The notes under the pieces: model-generated
Seen by the model: the letters and a program-made list of their open reading frames with translations, nothing else
Databases searched by the model: none
Told to the model about the DNA's origin: nothing
Shown here: positions 1 to 9,400 of the stretch, piece by piece
How positions within the stretch are numbered: the stretch's first letter is position 1
Layout of the letters: each line of letters starts with the position of its first letter
DNA from: Cellulosimicrobium protaetiae
GTDB taxonomy: Bacteria; Actinomycetota; Actinomycetes; Actinomycetales; Cellulomonadaceae
NCBI RefSeq assembly: GCF_009708005.2
Contig: NZ_CP052757.1
Location: 186,001 to 250,000, forward strand
Direction of reading: 5' to 3'
Length of the DNA: 64,000 bases
Position numbers and translations under genes: made by a program

Positions 1-247
1 CCTGGTGCAGCGCGACCTGCGCGCCGCCGAGGAGGACGACGAGCCGGGCGGGCGTGAACCGCAGGCGTGCGGCCGCGGTCGTGCCCGCGAGCGTGAACGC
101 GGCGAGCGCGGCGAGGACCAGCGGGTCCGGGAGGGCTCCCCCGGCGACGCGGTGCGCGAACGCCGTCAGCGCGAGCACGAGGGTCGCCACGAGCGCGGCG
201 CGGGCGACGCGCAGCGGACCGACGACCAGGGAGGGCACGACGGCCAC
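1..247 (-). CDS. Partial hydrophobic membrane protein (3' end beyond window)
   Basis: The frame is open from a GTG at 247 to the window edge, giving 82 residues of the N-terminus; the stop lies outside. The visible part is rich in Leu, Val and Ala and forms at least two membrane segments (about residues 13-30 and 38-55), with an arginine-containing loop and another hydrophobic stretch up to the edge. Small membrane proteins of this pattern occur in actinobacteria, sometimes near copper-handling genes, but no family can be named from this fragment. The GTG lies 2 nt past the stop of the upstream Pr6Pr-like gene, so the two are probably co-transcribed. A second GTG at 238 is an alternative start. 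Confidence 0.5.
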   Translation of the reverse strand, partial: MAVVPSLVVGPLRVARAALVATLVLALTAFAHRVAGGALPDPLVLAALAAFTLAGTTAAARLRFTPARLVVLLGGAQVALHQ

Positions 248-248
248 C

Positions 249-944
249 TTAGCGCGACGCGGGCGCGTCGTCCGGGCTGCCCGCCGCCCCCCTCGTCTCC
301 GGGGACGCCGCGGCGGGCGAACGGTCCGTGTACCGGCCGACGGCGGGGCCGGTGGGCAGGAGCCGGTCGATCCCGACGATGACGAGGCCGAGCACGAGGA
401 AGCCCGCCCCGTACAGCACGACGTTGACGAGCAGACCGGTCCACCCCAGCGCGTCGAGGTCGACGAACCCGTACGGGTACTCGCTGCCGGGGCTGACGAA
501 CCCGCGGATCGTCGTGAACGCGAAGTACGCCAGCGGGTACAGCAGCCAGCGCGCGGCGTCGAGGCCGCGCAGGCGCCGGTGGGCGTCGAGCAGGAGGAAG
601 TCGACGAAGACGGCGAGCGGCAGCAGCTCGTGCTCGATCTGGCCGTCGGTCAGGCCGAGGAGCACGGCCGGGGCGTCGGGGTCCTCGGGCGCGAGCACGA
701 GGTTCGCGACGAGCCCGGTGATCGCGGCGAACAGCGTCACGCCGCCCTTGAGCCACCCCGGCGGCTGCCGCCGGCGCAGGAGCGACGCCACACCGGCCCA
801 CGTGAACACGACGGCGATGAGGAAGCCCGTCTGGTTCGTGAAGTAGATCAGCCCCTCGACGTCGCCGTCGCGCCAGATGGCGCGCGTCCCGACGAGGGCG
901 AGGACGACGAGGAACAGCCGGAACAGTCCGACGACGACGTGCAT
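249..944 (-). CDS. Pr6Pr-like integral membrane protein
   Basis: Encodes 231 residues with about six hydrophobic segments, short hydrophilic loops and a disordered Ala/Pro/Ser-rich tail. Recognisable pieces are the FTNQTGFL segment near residue 35, typical of the Pr6Pr / FAR-17a/AIG1-like membrane family, and the conserved acidic and aromatic loops after it (EHELLP, PLAYFAFTTIRG). The function of bacterial Pr6Pr proteins is not established; the eukaryotic AIG1/ADTRP relatives are serine/threonine hydrolases of fatty-acid esters, but I cannot confirm catalytic residues here. It precedes the partial membrane gene at 1-247 by 1 nt and is separated from the cold-shock gene by a 170-nt intergenic region holding two terminator hairpins. 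Confidence 0.75.
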   Translation of the reverse strand: MHVVVGLFRLFLVVLALVGTRAIWRDGDVEGLIYFTNQTGFLIAVVFTWAGVASLLRRRQPPGWLKGGVTLFAAITGLVANLVLAPEDPDAPAVLLGLTDGQIEHELLPLAVFVDFLLLDAHRRLRGLDAARWLLYPLAYFAFTTIRGFVSPGSEYPYGFVDLDALGWTGLLVNVVLYGAGFLVLGLVIVGIDRLLPTGPAVGRYTDRSPAAASPETRGAAGSPDDAPASR

Positions 945-1040
945 GCGAGCTCCTTCGCGCGCGGTGCGGTGGTGCGCTCAGGAGCCTAGTGCGCCCTGCC
1001 CACCCCGGCGCTACCGTCACCTCGTCCGTGCCCGGGAACG

Positions 1041-1072
1041 CCGAAGGGCCGTGCGACTGCACGGCCCTCCGG
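1041..1072 (-). terminator. Distal terminator hairpin after the cold-shock gene
   Basis: Two 14-nt arms (1041-1054 and 1059-1072) pair with one G-T wobble around a 4-nt loop. It lies about 45 nt downstream of the cold-shock stop codon and there is no T tract, as is common for actinobacterial terminators. Confidence 0.6.
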
Positions 1073-1082
1073 GACGTCGTCG

Positions 1083-1109
1083 CCCGCACGGCGCTGCGCG
1101 CCGTGCGGG
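1083..1109 (-). terminator. Proximal terminator hairpin after the cold-shock gene
   Basis: Perfect 12-bp GC-rich arms (1083-1094 and 1098-1109) with a 3-nt loop start 7 nt past the stop codon at 1117. Together with the hairpin at 1041-1072 it makes a tandem terminator behind a small, presumably highly expressed gene. Confidence 0.65.
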
Positions 1110-1116
1110 TGGGACG

Positions 1117-1320
1117 TCAGAGCGACTGGATGTTCGTCGCCTGCGGGCCCTTGGGACCCTGGGTGACGTCGAACGAGACGCTCTGGTTCTCCTCGAGCGA
1201 GCGGTAGCCGCTCGAGGCGATCTCGCTGTAGTGGGCGAACACGTCGGCGGTGCCGTCGGAGGGGGCGATGAAGCCGAACCCCTTCTCCGCGTTGAACCAC
1301 TTCACGGTGCCTGTAGCCAT
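1117..1320 (-). CDS. cspA: CspA-family cold-shock protein
   Basis: A 67-residue single cold-shock domain that binds single-stranded RNA/DNA and acts as an RNA chaperone in the cytoplasm. Both RNP motifs are visible: KGFGFI (RNP1, residues 13-18) and DVFAHY (RNP2-type, residues 26-31), along with the starting GTVKWFN strand. Length is exactly that of the family. The ATG at 1320 is preceded by an AGAGAAG-type ribosome site. The same frame stays open for more than 200 codons upstream; part of that extension (to a GTG at 1632) looks protein-like, see the separate entry. Regulation through the long 5' region is plausible because csp mRNAs commonly have structured leaders. Confidence 0.95.
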   Translation of the reverse strand: MATGTVKWFNAEKGFGFIAPSDGTADVFAHYSEIASSGYRSLEENQSVSFDVTQGPKGPQATNIQSL

Positions 1321-1343
1321 GGTGTCTTCTCTCGTTGATGCGA

Positions 1344-1365
1344 CGGACCCACGAGCGCGGGTCCG
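1344..1365 (-). promoter_or_regulatory. Hairpin in the cold-shock mRNA leader
   Basis: Seven-base arms (1344-1350, 1359-1365) pair perfectly around an 8-nt loop and end about 24 nt upstream of the csp start codon. A structured element this close to the ribosome site could influence translation, as in known csp leaders; this is inferred from position only. Confidence 0.35.
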
Positions 1366-1877
1366 GTGGTCGCGCCCCGCAGGGCGCCGACGGTCGTGGG
1401 GGCGGGACCCGCGAGGGCCCGCCGGGCGTTCACGCGGGGCGACGAGGTGCCGCTTCGCGTGGTGCAGGTCGGCGACGACGCCCACCGGCCGCGTGTAGCG
1501 GTCGTGGACGTGGAAGCCGTCGGGGAGTCGGGTGACCAGACCGGCGTACTCGCCGTCCGCCGTCGCGACCCACAGGTCGCCGTCGGCGCGGCGCAGCACC
1601 AGGTCTGGTCCGGGCGTACCCGCGACCGGCACAGCGGTCTCGGGGCGTTCAGATGGGGAAGAAAGGATGTTCTCTGCTCTCGCTCCGCGCTCCGTGGGCG
1701 GAGATCTCGACGGCAGCGTCTGCTGCCGGGCGCGCACGGTCGTGCTTCGATGCTGAGGACCGAAGATCGTCGCAGGACCGCGTCCCGCGACCTGAGCGCG
1801 ACCTCCAGGATACCTCAGGAGCGTCGGCCTGCGGGCGACGGGCCGCGACGACGCTTGCCCGGGGCGATGATGGGGGC
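1366..1877. other. Intergenic region with a protein-like open frame joined to csp
   Basis: More than 500 nt lie between csp (minus) and the amidohydrolase (plus). On the minus strand, the frame of csp remains open up to and beyond a GTG at 1632. Residues translated from about 1632 to 1450 have the look of a compact beta-rich domain ([32 protein letters not shown]), followed by about 40 Arg/Pro-rich residues typical of non-coding GC-rich DNA. Either a small hypothetical gene or an N-terminal extension of csp is possible. The rest (1640-1877) should hold promoters for both flanking genes; no clear consensus was seen. Confidence 0.35.
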
Positions 1878-3161
1878 ATGACGACCTCATCCACCCCCGC
1901 ACCTTCCTCCCGTCCCGTCCCGCGCACCGCACGCTGCAGCGTCGCCGTCGTGAACGGCTACGTCGTGCCCGTCGCCGCGGAACCGATCGAGAACGGGACC
2001 GTCCTCGTCGAGGACGGGGTCATCACCGCGGTCGGGGCGGACGTCGTCGTGCCCGACGGCGTCCCCACCCTCGACGCGCGCGGCCGCTGGGTGCTGCCCG
2101 GCTTCGTCGAGGCGCACGCGCACATGGGCGTCATGGAGGAGGCCGAGGGCTGGGCCGGCAACGACACGAACGAGATGACCGACCCGAACGGCGCGGCGCT
2201 GCGCGCGATCGACGCGATCAACGTCGAGGACGAGGGCTTCCGCGACGCGCTCGTGGGCGGTGTGACGAGCGCCGTCGTGAAGCCGGGCTCGGGCAACCCG
2301 ATCGGGGGCCAGACGGTCGCGATCAAGACGTGGGGCGGGCGCACGGTCGACGAGCAGGTGATCCGCGAGGCGGTCTCGGTGAAGTCGGCGCTCGGCGAGA
2401 ACCCCAAGCGCGTGTACGGGGACCAGAAGAAGACGCCGTCCACGCGCCTCGGGGTCGCGAAGGTCATCCGCGCCGCGTTCGTCGACGCGCAGAACTACGC
2501 CGCGAAGCGCGACGCGGCCGAGGCGAAGGGCGAGCCGTTCGACCGCGACCTCGCCAAGGAGGCGCTCGCGCGCGTCCTCGCGGGCGAGCTCTACTGGGAC
2601 CAGCACACGCACCGCGCCGACGACATCGCGACCGCCCTGCGTCTCGCGGACGAGTTCGGCTACCGGCTCGTCGTCAACCACGGGACCGACGGCGCCGCCG
2701 TCGCCGATGTGCTGGCCGAGCGCGACGTGCCGGTGATCTTCGGCCCGCTGTTCACGTCGCGCTCCAAGATCGAGCTGCGCCACCGCGACATCGCGAACCT
2801 CGGCGCGCTGGCGCGCGCGGGCGTGCGCGTCGCGATCACGACCGACCACCCCGTCGTGCCGATCAACTTCCTGGTCCACCAGGCGTCGCTCGCGGTGAAG
2901 GAGGGCCTCGACCGCGACACCGCGCTGCGGGCGCTCACCGTCAACCCCGCGTCGTTCCTGGGGCTCGACGACCGGGTCGGCGCCCTCGCCCCGGGCCTCG
3001 ACGGCGACGTCGTCGTGTGGTCGGGCGACCCCCTGGACGTGACGTCGCGCGCCGAGCACGTGCTGATCACGGGTGCCGAGGTCTACACGTGGGACGCGAC
3101 GGCGAACGAGGGCCGCGGCGCGGGCCGCGTCGTCGAGCGCGGCGAGCGCTTCCACGCCTGA
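1878..3161 (+). CDS. Amidohydrolase (imidazolonepropionase-like)
   Basis: Encodes 427 residues of the metal-dependent amidohydrolase superfamily, cytoplasmic. Visible features are the N-terminal composite beta-sandwich (about residues 15-75), the first metal ligands in EAHAHMG near residue 80, a lysine in the VKPGSG segment that could bridge the metals, DQHTHRADD with further histidines, VNHGTD, and the metal-binding aspartate in ITTDHP. The closest general match is the imidazolonepropionase / adenine-deaminase-like branch acting on cyclic amides; the substrate cannot be told. The frame extends upstream to 1653, but the ATG at 1878 is the first start giving a normal N-terminus. It stands alone, followed by a hairpin at 3200-3228. 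Confidence 0.85.
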   Translation: MTTSSTPAPSSRPVPRTARCSVAVVNGYVVPVAAEPIENGTVLVEDGVITAVGADVVVPDGVPTLDARGRWVLPGFVEAHAHMGVMEEAEGWAGNDTNEMTDPNGAALRAIDAINVEDEGFRDALVGGVTSAVVKPGSGNPIGGQTVAIKTWGGRTVDEQVIREAVSVKSALGENPKRVYGDQKKTPSTRLGVAKVIRAAFVDAQNYAAKRDAAEAKGEPFDRDLAKEALARVLAGELYWDQHTHRADDIATALRLADEFGYRLVVNHGTDGAAVADVLAERDVPVIFGPLFTSRSKIELRHRDIANLGALARAGVRVAITTDHPVVPINFLVHQASLAVKEGLDRDTALRALTVNPASFLGLDDRVGALAPGLDGDVVVWSGDPLDVTSRAEHVLITGAEVYTWDATANEGRGAGRVVERGERFHA

Positions 3162-3199
3162 CCCGAGACCGGCTCCGCGCACGCTCGGCACCGCTCGCC

Positions 3200-3228
3200 G
3201 GGGAACGGGGGCGCCGCTACCGTTCCCC
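3200..3228 (+). terminator. Hairpin after the amidohydrolase
   Basis: Nine-base arms (3200-3208, 3220-3228) pair perfectly with an 11-nt loop, 39 nt past the stop codon and 33 nt before the permease start. Confidence 0.5.
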
Positions 3229-3261
3229 TGAGGGCGCACCGCGCCCGCCCGAGGGGGCGCC

Positions 3262-4806
3262 ATGTCACGGCAGGACACCCGGCAGGGACCCCGACGGTCC
3301 GCGGTCCGCCCGGCGGCCGCGATCACGGTCACCTCGCTGGTCATGCTCAACGTGGCGGCGGTCGTCAGCCTCCGCGGACTGCCCGCCGAGGCCGAGTACG
3401 GGCTCTCCTCGGCGTTCTACTACCTCCTCGCGGCCCTGTTCTTCCTCGCCCCCGTCGCGATCGTCGCGGCCGAGCTCGCGTCCGCGTGGCCGGCGGAGGG
3501 CGGCATGTTCCGGTGGGTCGGCGAGGCGTTCGGGAGCAGATGGGGGTTCCTCGCGATCGCGATGGTGTTCATCGAGGGCTGCATCTGGTTCCCGACCGTC
3601 CTCACGTTCGCCGCGGTCACGCTCGCGTACACCGGGCCGGACGCCGGGCTCGACCAGCAGGTCGCGGACGACCGGGTCTTCGTCCTGGCGATCGTCCTCG
3701 TGGTGTTCTGGCTGGCGACCCTGATCTCCCTGCGCGGGGCGTCCGCGTTCGCGCGGACCGCGCGCTGGGGCGGCATCGTCGGGACGCTCGTCCCCGCGGC
3801 GCTGCTCATCGGGCTCGGCGCGGCCTACCTCCTCGGCGGCGAGCCGTCGAGCACGCCGCTCACCTGGGGCGCGTTCGTCCCCGACCTCTCGCAGCTCGAC
3901 AACATCGTCCTGGCCGCCGGGATCTTCCTGTTCTACGCCGGGATCGAGGTGAACGCCGTGCACGTGGGCTCGATCCGCAACCCGGAGCGGACCTACCCGG
4001 TCGCGATCCTCGTCGCCGCGCTCGTCGCCGTCGTCGTGCTCACGCTCGGCACCCTGACGGTCGCCGTCGTCGTCCCGCAGGACGACATCAGCCTCACCAC
4101 GAGCCTCCTGCAGGCGTTCGACCACCTGCTCGCCTGGGCCGGGATCTCCTGGGCGGGGCCGGTCGTCGCGGCGATGCTCGCCGTCGGCGTGCTGGCGGGC
4201 GTCACGACGTGGGTCGCGGGGCCCGCGACCGGTCTGCACGCCGTCGCGCGGGCGGGGTTCCTGCCGCGGTGGTTCCACCGCACCAACCGGCACGGGATGG
4301 CCACGAACATCCTGCTCGTGCAGGCGCTCGTCGTCACCGTGCTGTCGGTGATGTTCGTCGTGATGCCGTCCGTGCAGTCGGCGTACCAGCTCCTCAGCCA
4401 GCTCACCGTGATCCTGTACCTCGTCGCCTACCTGCTCATGTTCGCCGCGGTCGTGGCGCTGCGCCGCAGCCAGCCGGGGCGCCCGCGACCGTACCGCGTC
4501 CCTGGCGGTCGCGCCGGGGTGTGGGTCGTCGGCGGCGTCGGCTTCGTGGCGTCGCTCCTCGCGCTGGTCACGAGCTTCGCGCCGCCCGGCCAGGTCGCGG
4601 TGGGCAGCCCGGTCACGTACGTCGTGCTCCTCGTCGTGCTGTCGGTCCTCTTCGTCGCGCTCCCCCTGCTCGTCTACCGGGCGCGCACGCCCGGGTGGCG
4701 GGACGCCGAGTCGTCGTTCGAGCCGTTCACCTGGCAGACGAGCGGGTCCACGGACGACCCCCGGCAACGACCCGGCGCTCCCGACCACGCTCCGCACGGG
4801 CCCTGA
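3262..4806 (+). CDS. APC-family amino acid permease
   Basis: Encodes 514 residues with about 12 transmembrane segments and a cytoplasmic, charged C-terminal tail. The first helix region (ITVTSLVMLNVAAVVSLRGL) and the ASAWPAEGGMFRWVGEAFG segment are characteristic of the amino acid-polyamine-organocation superfamily, nearest to glutamate/GABA antiporter-type permeases such as YjeM/GadC. Expected role is uptake or exchange of an amino acid or amine across the cytoplasmic membrane; the substrate is unknown. The ATG at 3262 follows a GAGGGGG ribosome site. Neighbouring genes give no pathway hint. Confidence 0.85.
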   Translation: MSRQDTRQGPRRSAVRPAAAITVTSLVMLNVAAVVSLRGLPAEAEYGLSSAFYYLLAALFFLAPVAIVAAELASAWPAEGGMFRWVGEAFGSRWGFLAIAMVFIEGCIWFPTVLTFAAVTLAYTGPDAGLDQQVADDRVFVLAIVLVVFWLATLISLRGASAFARTARWGGIVGTLVPAALLIGLGAAYLLGGEPSSTPLTWGAFVPDLSQLDNIVLAAGIFLFYAGIEVNAVHVGSIRNPERTYPVAILVAALVAVVVLTLGTLTVAVVVPQDDISLTTSLLQAFDHLLAWAGISWAGPVVAAMLAVGVLAGVTTWVAGPATGLHAVARAGFLPRWFHRTNRHGMATNILLVQALVVTVLSVMFVVMPSVQSAYQLLSQLTVILYLVAYLLMFAAVVALRRSQPGRPRPYRVPGGRAGVWVVGGVGFVASLLALVTSFAPPGQVAVGSPVTYVVLLVVLSVLFVALPLLVYRARTPGWRDAESSFEPFTWQTSGSTDDPRQRPGAPDHAPHGP

Positions 4807-4856
4807 CCTGCCCCGCTCCCGTGGCGCGATCCGGGACGACGGCGGACCATCGAGTC

Positions 4857-5279
4857 ATGCGCACCCGACCCGGTTCCTCGTCCCGTCGACCCGTACGAGC
4901 ACCCCTCGCCGGCCTCGTCGTGCTCGCCGGGTTCCTCGCCGCGTGCTCCGGCCCGGGGCCCGGTGAGAAGGACGTGGAGTACGACTCGCTCGACGCGCTC
5001 CACGAGGCTGCGACGACCGCCGGGCTGACGTGCCTGTCGTTCACGCCCGAGGAGTCCGGGTCGCCCGACGTCGAGCTCGGTGAGTGCGACGACACGACGC
5101 TCCTGGCCGTCTTCGCCGACGGCGTCGAGGAGGACGAGTTCCTCGGCCTGCTGCCGGTCGAGCCGACCGAGGAGGACCAGGCCGCGCTCGCCGGGCCGAA
5201 CTGGGTGGTCCTCGGCGACACCGGCGACCTCCTGGAGACCCAGGCGGGGATCGGCGGCGACTTCCTGTCCGACCTCTGA
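4857..5279 (+). CDS. Small secreted lipoprotein, unknown function
   Basis: Encodes 140 residues. The N-terminus has an Arg-rich stretch, a hydrophobic core and a lipobox ending in LAAC with the acceptor cysteine at residue 30, so the protein should be anchored to the outer face of the membrane. The mature part is acidic, with two cysteines (TCLSF, ELGECDD) that could form a disulfide. No family is recognised. It ends 9 nt before the stop of the convergent esterase gene. Confidence 0.75.
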   Translation: MRTRPGSSSRRPVRAPLAGLVVLAGFLAACSGPGPGEKDVEYDSLDALHEAATTAGLTCLSFTPEESGSPDVELGECDDTTLLAVFADGVEEDEFLGLLPVEPTEEDQAALAGPNWVVLGDTGDLLETQAGIGGDFLSDL

Positions 5280-5288
5280 GGCCGCGCC

Positions 5289-6488
5289 TCACCCGCCGTC
5301 GCCCGCGTCCATCTGCCGCTGGGCGAAGACGAGGCCGTACGGGAGCGCGGTCGCGGCCATCGACCAGGTGTGCGCCTCGCCGGGCTCCTCGCGCAGCTCG
5401 ACCGTCTGCCCCTGCTTCTCGAGGTCGGCCGCCATCTGCCGCACGGTCGTGAGGGCCTCCTCGGGCGCGTCCTCGCCGGAGTCGAGGAAGACGGGCATCG
5501 GGTGGGTGAACGTCATCGTGGGCAGGTAGGTGGTCGGCGTGTTGGCGTCGATCTCCGCCTGCGTCGAGAGCATCGTCCTCTCGGGCCCCGGCCCGGGGTT
5601 CCCGTACGGCTCGATCCCGAGGATCGTCCCGTACAGGTCGAGGTGGCGCAGTCCGACGTTGAGCGCGCAGAACCCGCCCGACGACATGCCGCCGATGATC
5701 CGGTGCTCCCGGTCCGTGAGCGTCGGGTACGTCGCGTCGACCGTGTCGACGACCGTCTTCGTCAGGTACGTCTCGACCTGCTCGCCGCCCTTCGTCGAGT
5801 CCAGGCACTCGGTGTCCAGGCCGCCGGGGCCCGTCCCGTTGACGGTGGGCGCGACGACGATCATCGGGTCGACCAGCCCCTCCCGGACCAGCACGTCCAT
5901 CGTGCGCGGCACCCGGCCGGCGGCGAACCAGCTGCTCGGCTCGTCGGGCGACCCGTGGATCAGGTAGACGACGGGGTAGCGCGTCGGCCCGTCCGGGTCG
6001 AACCCGGGCGGCAGGTAGACCCAGGCGTCCTGGTCGTCGATCTGCTCGGCCGCCGTGCCCGGGATCGCGAGGGTGCGCACCTGGCCGCGGTGCGCGCCGC
6101 CCGGCGAGCGCGACGAGAGGTCGGCCAGCCCGAGCCCGACGAGCTGTACGCGGGCGGCGTCCCACGTCGGCACGTACCCGACGTACGCGTTGACGCCGAT
6201 CGCGAGCCCCAGCACGAGGGACAGCACGCCGACGACGGCGAGGCCCGCCGTCGCGAACCGGGAGCGCAGGGGCCGGCGCGCGGCCTCGCCGCGCTCCCGC
6301 TGCTCCCGGCGACGGCGACGGGCGCGGCGCGCCCGCACGACCGCCCACACGACGACCGCCACCCCGAGCAGCGCGAGCCCGACGGCGACCGGGTAGCTCG
6401 TGAGGTACGTGCCCGTCGGCTGGAGGTCGCGCAGGACGTCCGCCGGGAGCGCCGGGTCCGTTTCCGGGGTCGGGAGGTCGGCGCTCAC
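5289..6488 (-). CDS. Membrane-anchored alpha/beta-hydrolase esterase (EstD/Ag85-like)
   Basis: Encodes 399 residues. Two transmembrane helices (about 33-52 and 80-100) flank an Arg-rich cytoplasmic loop, and the C-terminal 270 residues form an extracytoplasmic esterase domain (PF00756-like). The nucleophile elbow GMSSG places Ser269, VYLIHGSPDEP holds the oxyanion strand, and GEAHTWSM near the C-terminus carries the catalytic histidine. The family includes esterase D and mycolyl-transferase-like enzymes; substrate here is unknown. The GTG start at 6488 lies 2 nt after the lysX stop, implying an operon in which a lipid-aminoacylating enzyme and an extracytoplasmic esterase are co-expressed. 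Confidence 0.85.
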   Translation of the reverse strand: MSADLPTPETDPALPADVLRDLQPTGTYLTSYPVAVGLALLGVAVVVWAVVRARRARRRRREQRERGEAARRPLRSRFATAGLAVVGVLSLVLGLAIGVNAYVGYVPTWDAARVQLVGLGLADLSSRSPGGAHRGQVRTLAIPGTAAEQIDDQDAWVYLPPGFDPDGPTRYPVVYLIHGSPDEPSSWFAAGRVPRTMDVLVREGLVDPMIVVAPTVNGTGPGGLDTECLDSTKGGEQVETYLTKTVVDTVDATYPTLTDREHRIIGGMSSGGFCALNVGLRHLDLYGTILGIEPYGNPGPGPERTMLSTQAEIDANTPTTYLPTMTFTHPMPVFLDSGEDAPEEALTTVRQMAADLEKQGQTVELREEPGEAHTWSMAATALPYGLVFAQRQMDAGDGG

Positions 6489-6490
6489 GG

Positions 6491-9400
6491 TCAGGACCGG
6501 CGCTGGGGCTTCACGAACGGGAACGCGAGGGTCTCGCGGATCGACGCCCCGATGATCGTCATGTAGATCCGGTCGACGCCGAGGCCGAGGCCACCCGTGG
6601 GCGGCATGGCGAACTCGAGCGCCGACAGGAAGTCCTCGTCGATCTCCATCGCCTCGGGGTCGCCCGCCGCCGCGAGGAGCGACTGCTGCGTGAACCGCTC
6701 GCGCTGGTCGATCGGGTCGATGAGCTCGGAGTACGCCGTGCCCAGCTCGGCACCGAACCCGACGAGGTCCCACCGCTCCGCGAGCCGGGGGTCGCGGCGG
6801 TGGACGCGCGTGAGCGGCGACGTCTCGACCGGGAAGTCGGTGTAGAACGTGGGCTCGACGGTCTGGCCCTCCACGAGGCGGTCGTACATCTCGTTGACGA
6901 CGGCGCCGTGCGTCTCGTCCTCGCCGACCTCGATGCCGAACCGCGCGCACAGGGCGTGCAGCTCGGGCTCGGGGGTGTCGGGCGTGACCTCGGCGCCGAC
7001 GGCGCGCGAGACCGCGTCGTGCACGGTGACGACGGGCCACTCGCCGTCGAGCCGGACCTCGCTCCCGTCGGGGCGGCGCGAGACGGCGTCACCGTGCACC
7101 GCGACCGCCGCCGCGACGACGAGCTCGCGCGTGAGGTGGCGCATCGTCGTGTAGTCGCCGAACGCCTGGTAGGCCTCGAGCGACGTGAACTCGGGGTTGT
7201 GCGTCGCGTCCGCCCCCTCGTTGCGGAAGTTGCGGCCGAGCTCGAAGACGCGCTCGATACCGCCGATCGCGAGCTGCTTGAGGAACAGCTCGGGCGCGAT
7301 GCGCAGGTACAGGTCCATGTCGTACGCGTTGATGTGCGTGCGGAACGGGCGCGCGTTCGCCCCGCCGTGGACGCGTTGCAGGATGGGCGTCTCGACCTCG
7401 ATGAACCCGCGCTCGACGAGCGACGTCCGCAGCGCGTGGACCGCCGCGGACCGGCCCCGGAGCGTCACGGACGCCGTGGTGTCGAGCGCGAGGTCGACGT
7501 GCCGCAGGCGCATGCGCGTCTCGGGGTCGGCGAGCCCGCGGAACTTGTCCGGCGGGGCCTTGAGCGACTTGGACGCCATGACCCACGACTCCGCGTGCAC
7601 GGAGAGCTCCCCGGTGCGGCTGCGCACGACCGTCCCGGTGACGCTCACCTGGTCCGCGAGGTCGACGACGCGCCGCCACAGCGCGAGGTCCGCGGCGCCG
7701 TCGGCCGTGAGCAGCACCTGGCGCTCGTGGTTCTCCTCGCGCAGGACGGCGAAGCACACGCCGCCGAGGTCGCGCAGCCGCACGACCCTCCCGGAGACGG
7801 ACACGACGTGGCCGAGCAGCAGCTCGTCGACCTGCACGAGCCGGTGCGTGCGCGGGACGCCCACCGGGTAGGCCGGCATGCCGGCGGCCGCGAGCACGTC
7901 GAGCTTCGCGCGGCGCGCGCGCTCCTGGTCGGTGAGCCGCTGCGTCGGGACGTCGAGAGCGAGGAGCGCGTCCTCCTGCTCCCGCACGGCCGTGCCGAGC
8001 TCGGCGTCGGCGGACGCACCAGCCCCGGCCCGGGCGGTCCGCGGGGCCGGCCACAGCGGGACGAAGCCCTCCGCCTGCCCGGCCGCGACCGTCACGGAGG
8101 TGAGCTGCGCGGGCGCCGCGTAGCAGAGGTAGCGCGTGCGCCACCGCGGTTCGTACTTCTGGTTGGACCGGTAGAGCTGGTCGAGCTGCCACCACCGCGA
8201 CGCGGCCAGCACGAGCCGGCGCAGGAACCGTTGCCACGGGTTCGCGGCGACCGACTCGCCCTGCTCGATGAGCCCGCGGAACATCGCGAAGTTCAGGGAG
8301 ACCCGGTCGATCGCCATCCCGGCGCCCTCGCTCGCCAGCGTCGAGATCATGAGCTCCGTGACCCCGGGGAGCGCGTCCGGCGAGCGGCGCATGTAGTCGA
8401 GCGAGACGCCCTTGCGCCCCCACGGCACGAAGGTGAGCAGGCCGCGCGGCTCGCCGTCGCGGTCGTGCGCGGTGACGACGAGGACGCGCGGGTCGCGCGG
8501 GCTGCCGAGCCGTTCGAGCGCCATCGAGAACCCGCGCTCGTCCTCACCGTGCCGCCACTCGTCGGCGGCGCGCGCGAGGGCCGCGAGCTCGTCCGCCGGG
8601 ATCTCGCGCTGGCGGCGCAGCCGCACCGTGTACCCCTCGCGCCGAGGGCGGGCGACGGCGTGCCGCACGGGACGCATCGACGTCGCCGCGAGGTCGAACT
8701 CGCGCGTCTCGACGATCGCCTCGTCGCCCATCGTGAGCACGGCGAGCCCCGCGTCGCGATAGGCGCGCGCACCCTTCTCGCTCGCGGACACCACGCCGGG
8801 CGCCCAGCCGTTGCGACGGGCGAAGGTCAGGGTCCGGTCGATCGCGTCGGGCCAGGACGCCGGGTCGCCGAGCGGGTCGCCCGCGGCGAGCACGACCCCG
8901 CTCACGACCCGGTAGGAGACGGCGGCGCGGCCGTCGGCGGAGAAGATGGCGTCGCGGTCGTCGCGCGTCGCGAAGTACTCGAGCGAGTCGTCGCTCGGGT
9001 GCTCCAGCAGCAGGCGACGCAGGGCGAGCTCCTCGTCGGGCGGGCGGGCCGCGTCGCGCGGACCGGTGCGCAGGAACACGACGACGGCCAGCAGGAGCGC
9101 CGCCCCGGCGACGAGGCCGCCCACGAGCGCGAGCCAGCCCGGCGCGCTGCCGTCGATGGCGAACGGCTCCTCGTGCGGCGACAGGCCGACCGACACACCC
9201 GTCGCCCACCCGATCCGCTCCGCCGGCGTGTCGAGGCTCGACGGGACGACCCACAGGAGCGCGGTGACGATCGCCGCGGCGAGCGAGATGCCGAGCAGGA
9301 GGACGAGACCCGCGGCCCACCACGCGCCGCGCGCGATGCGGGCGGGGAAGGCGCGGCGGGCGGCGATCAGCACGACGGTCAGGACGAGGCCGACGGCGCC

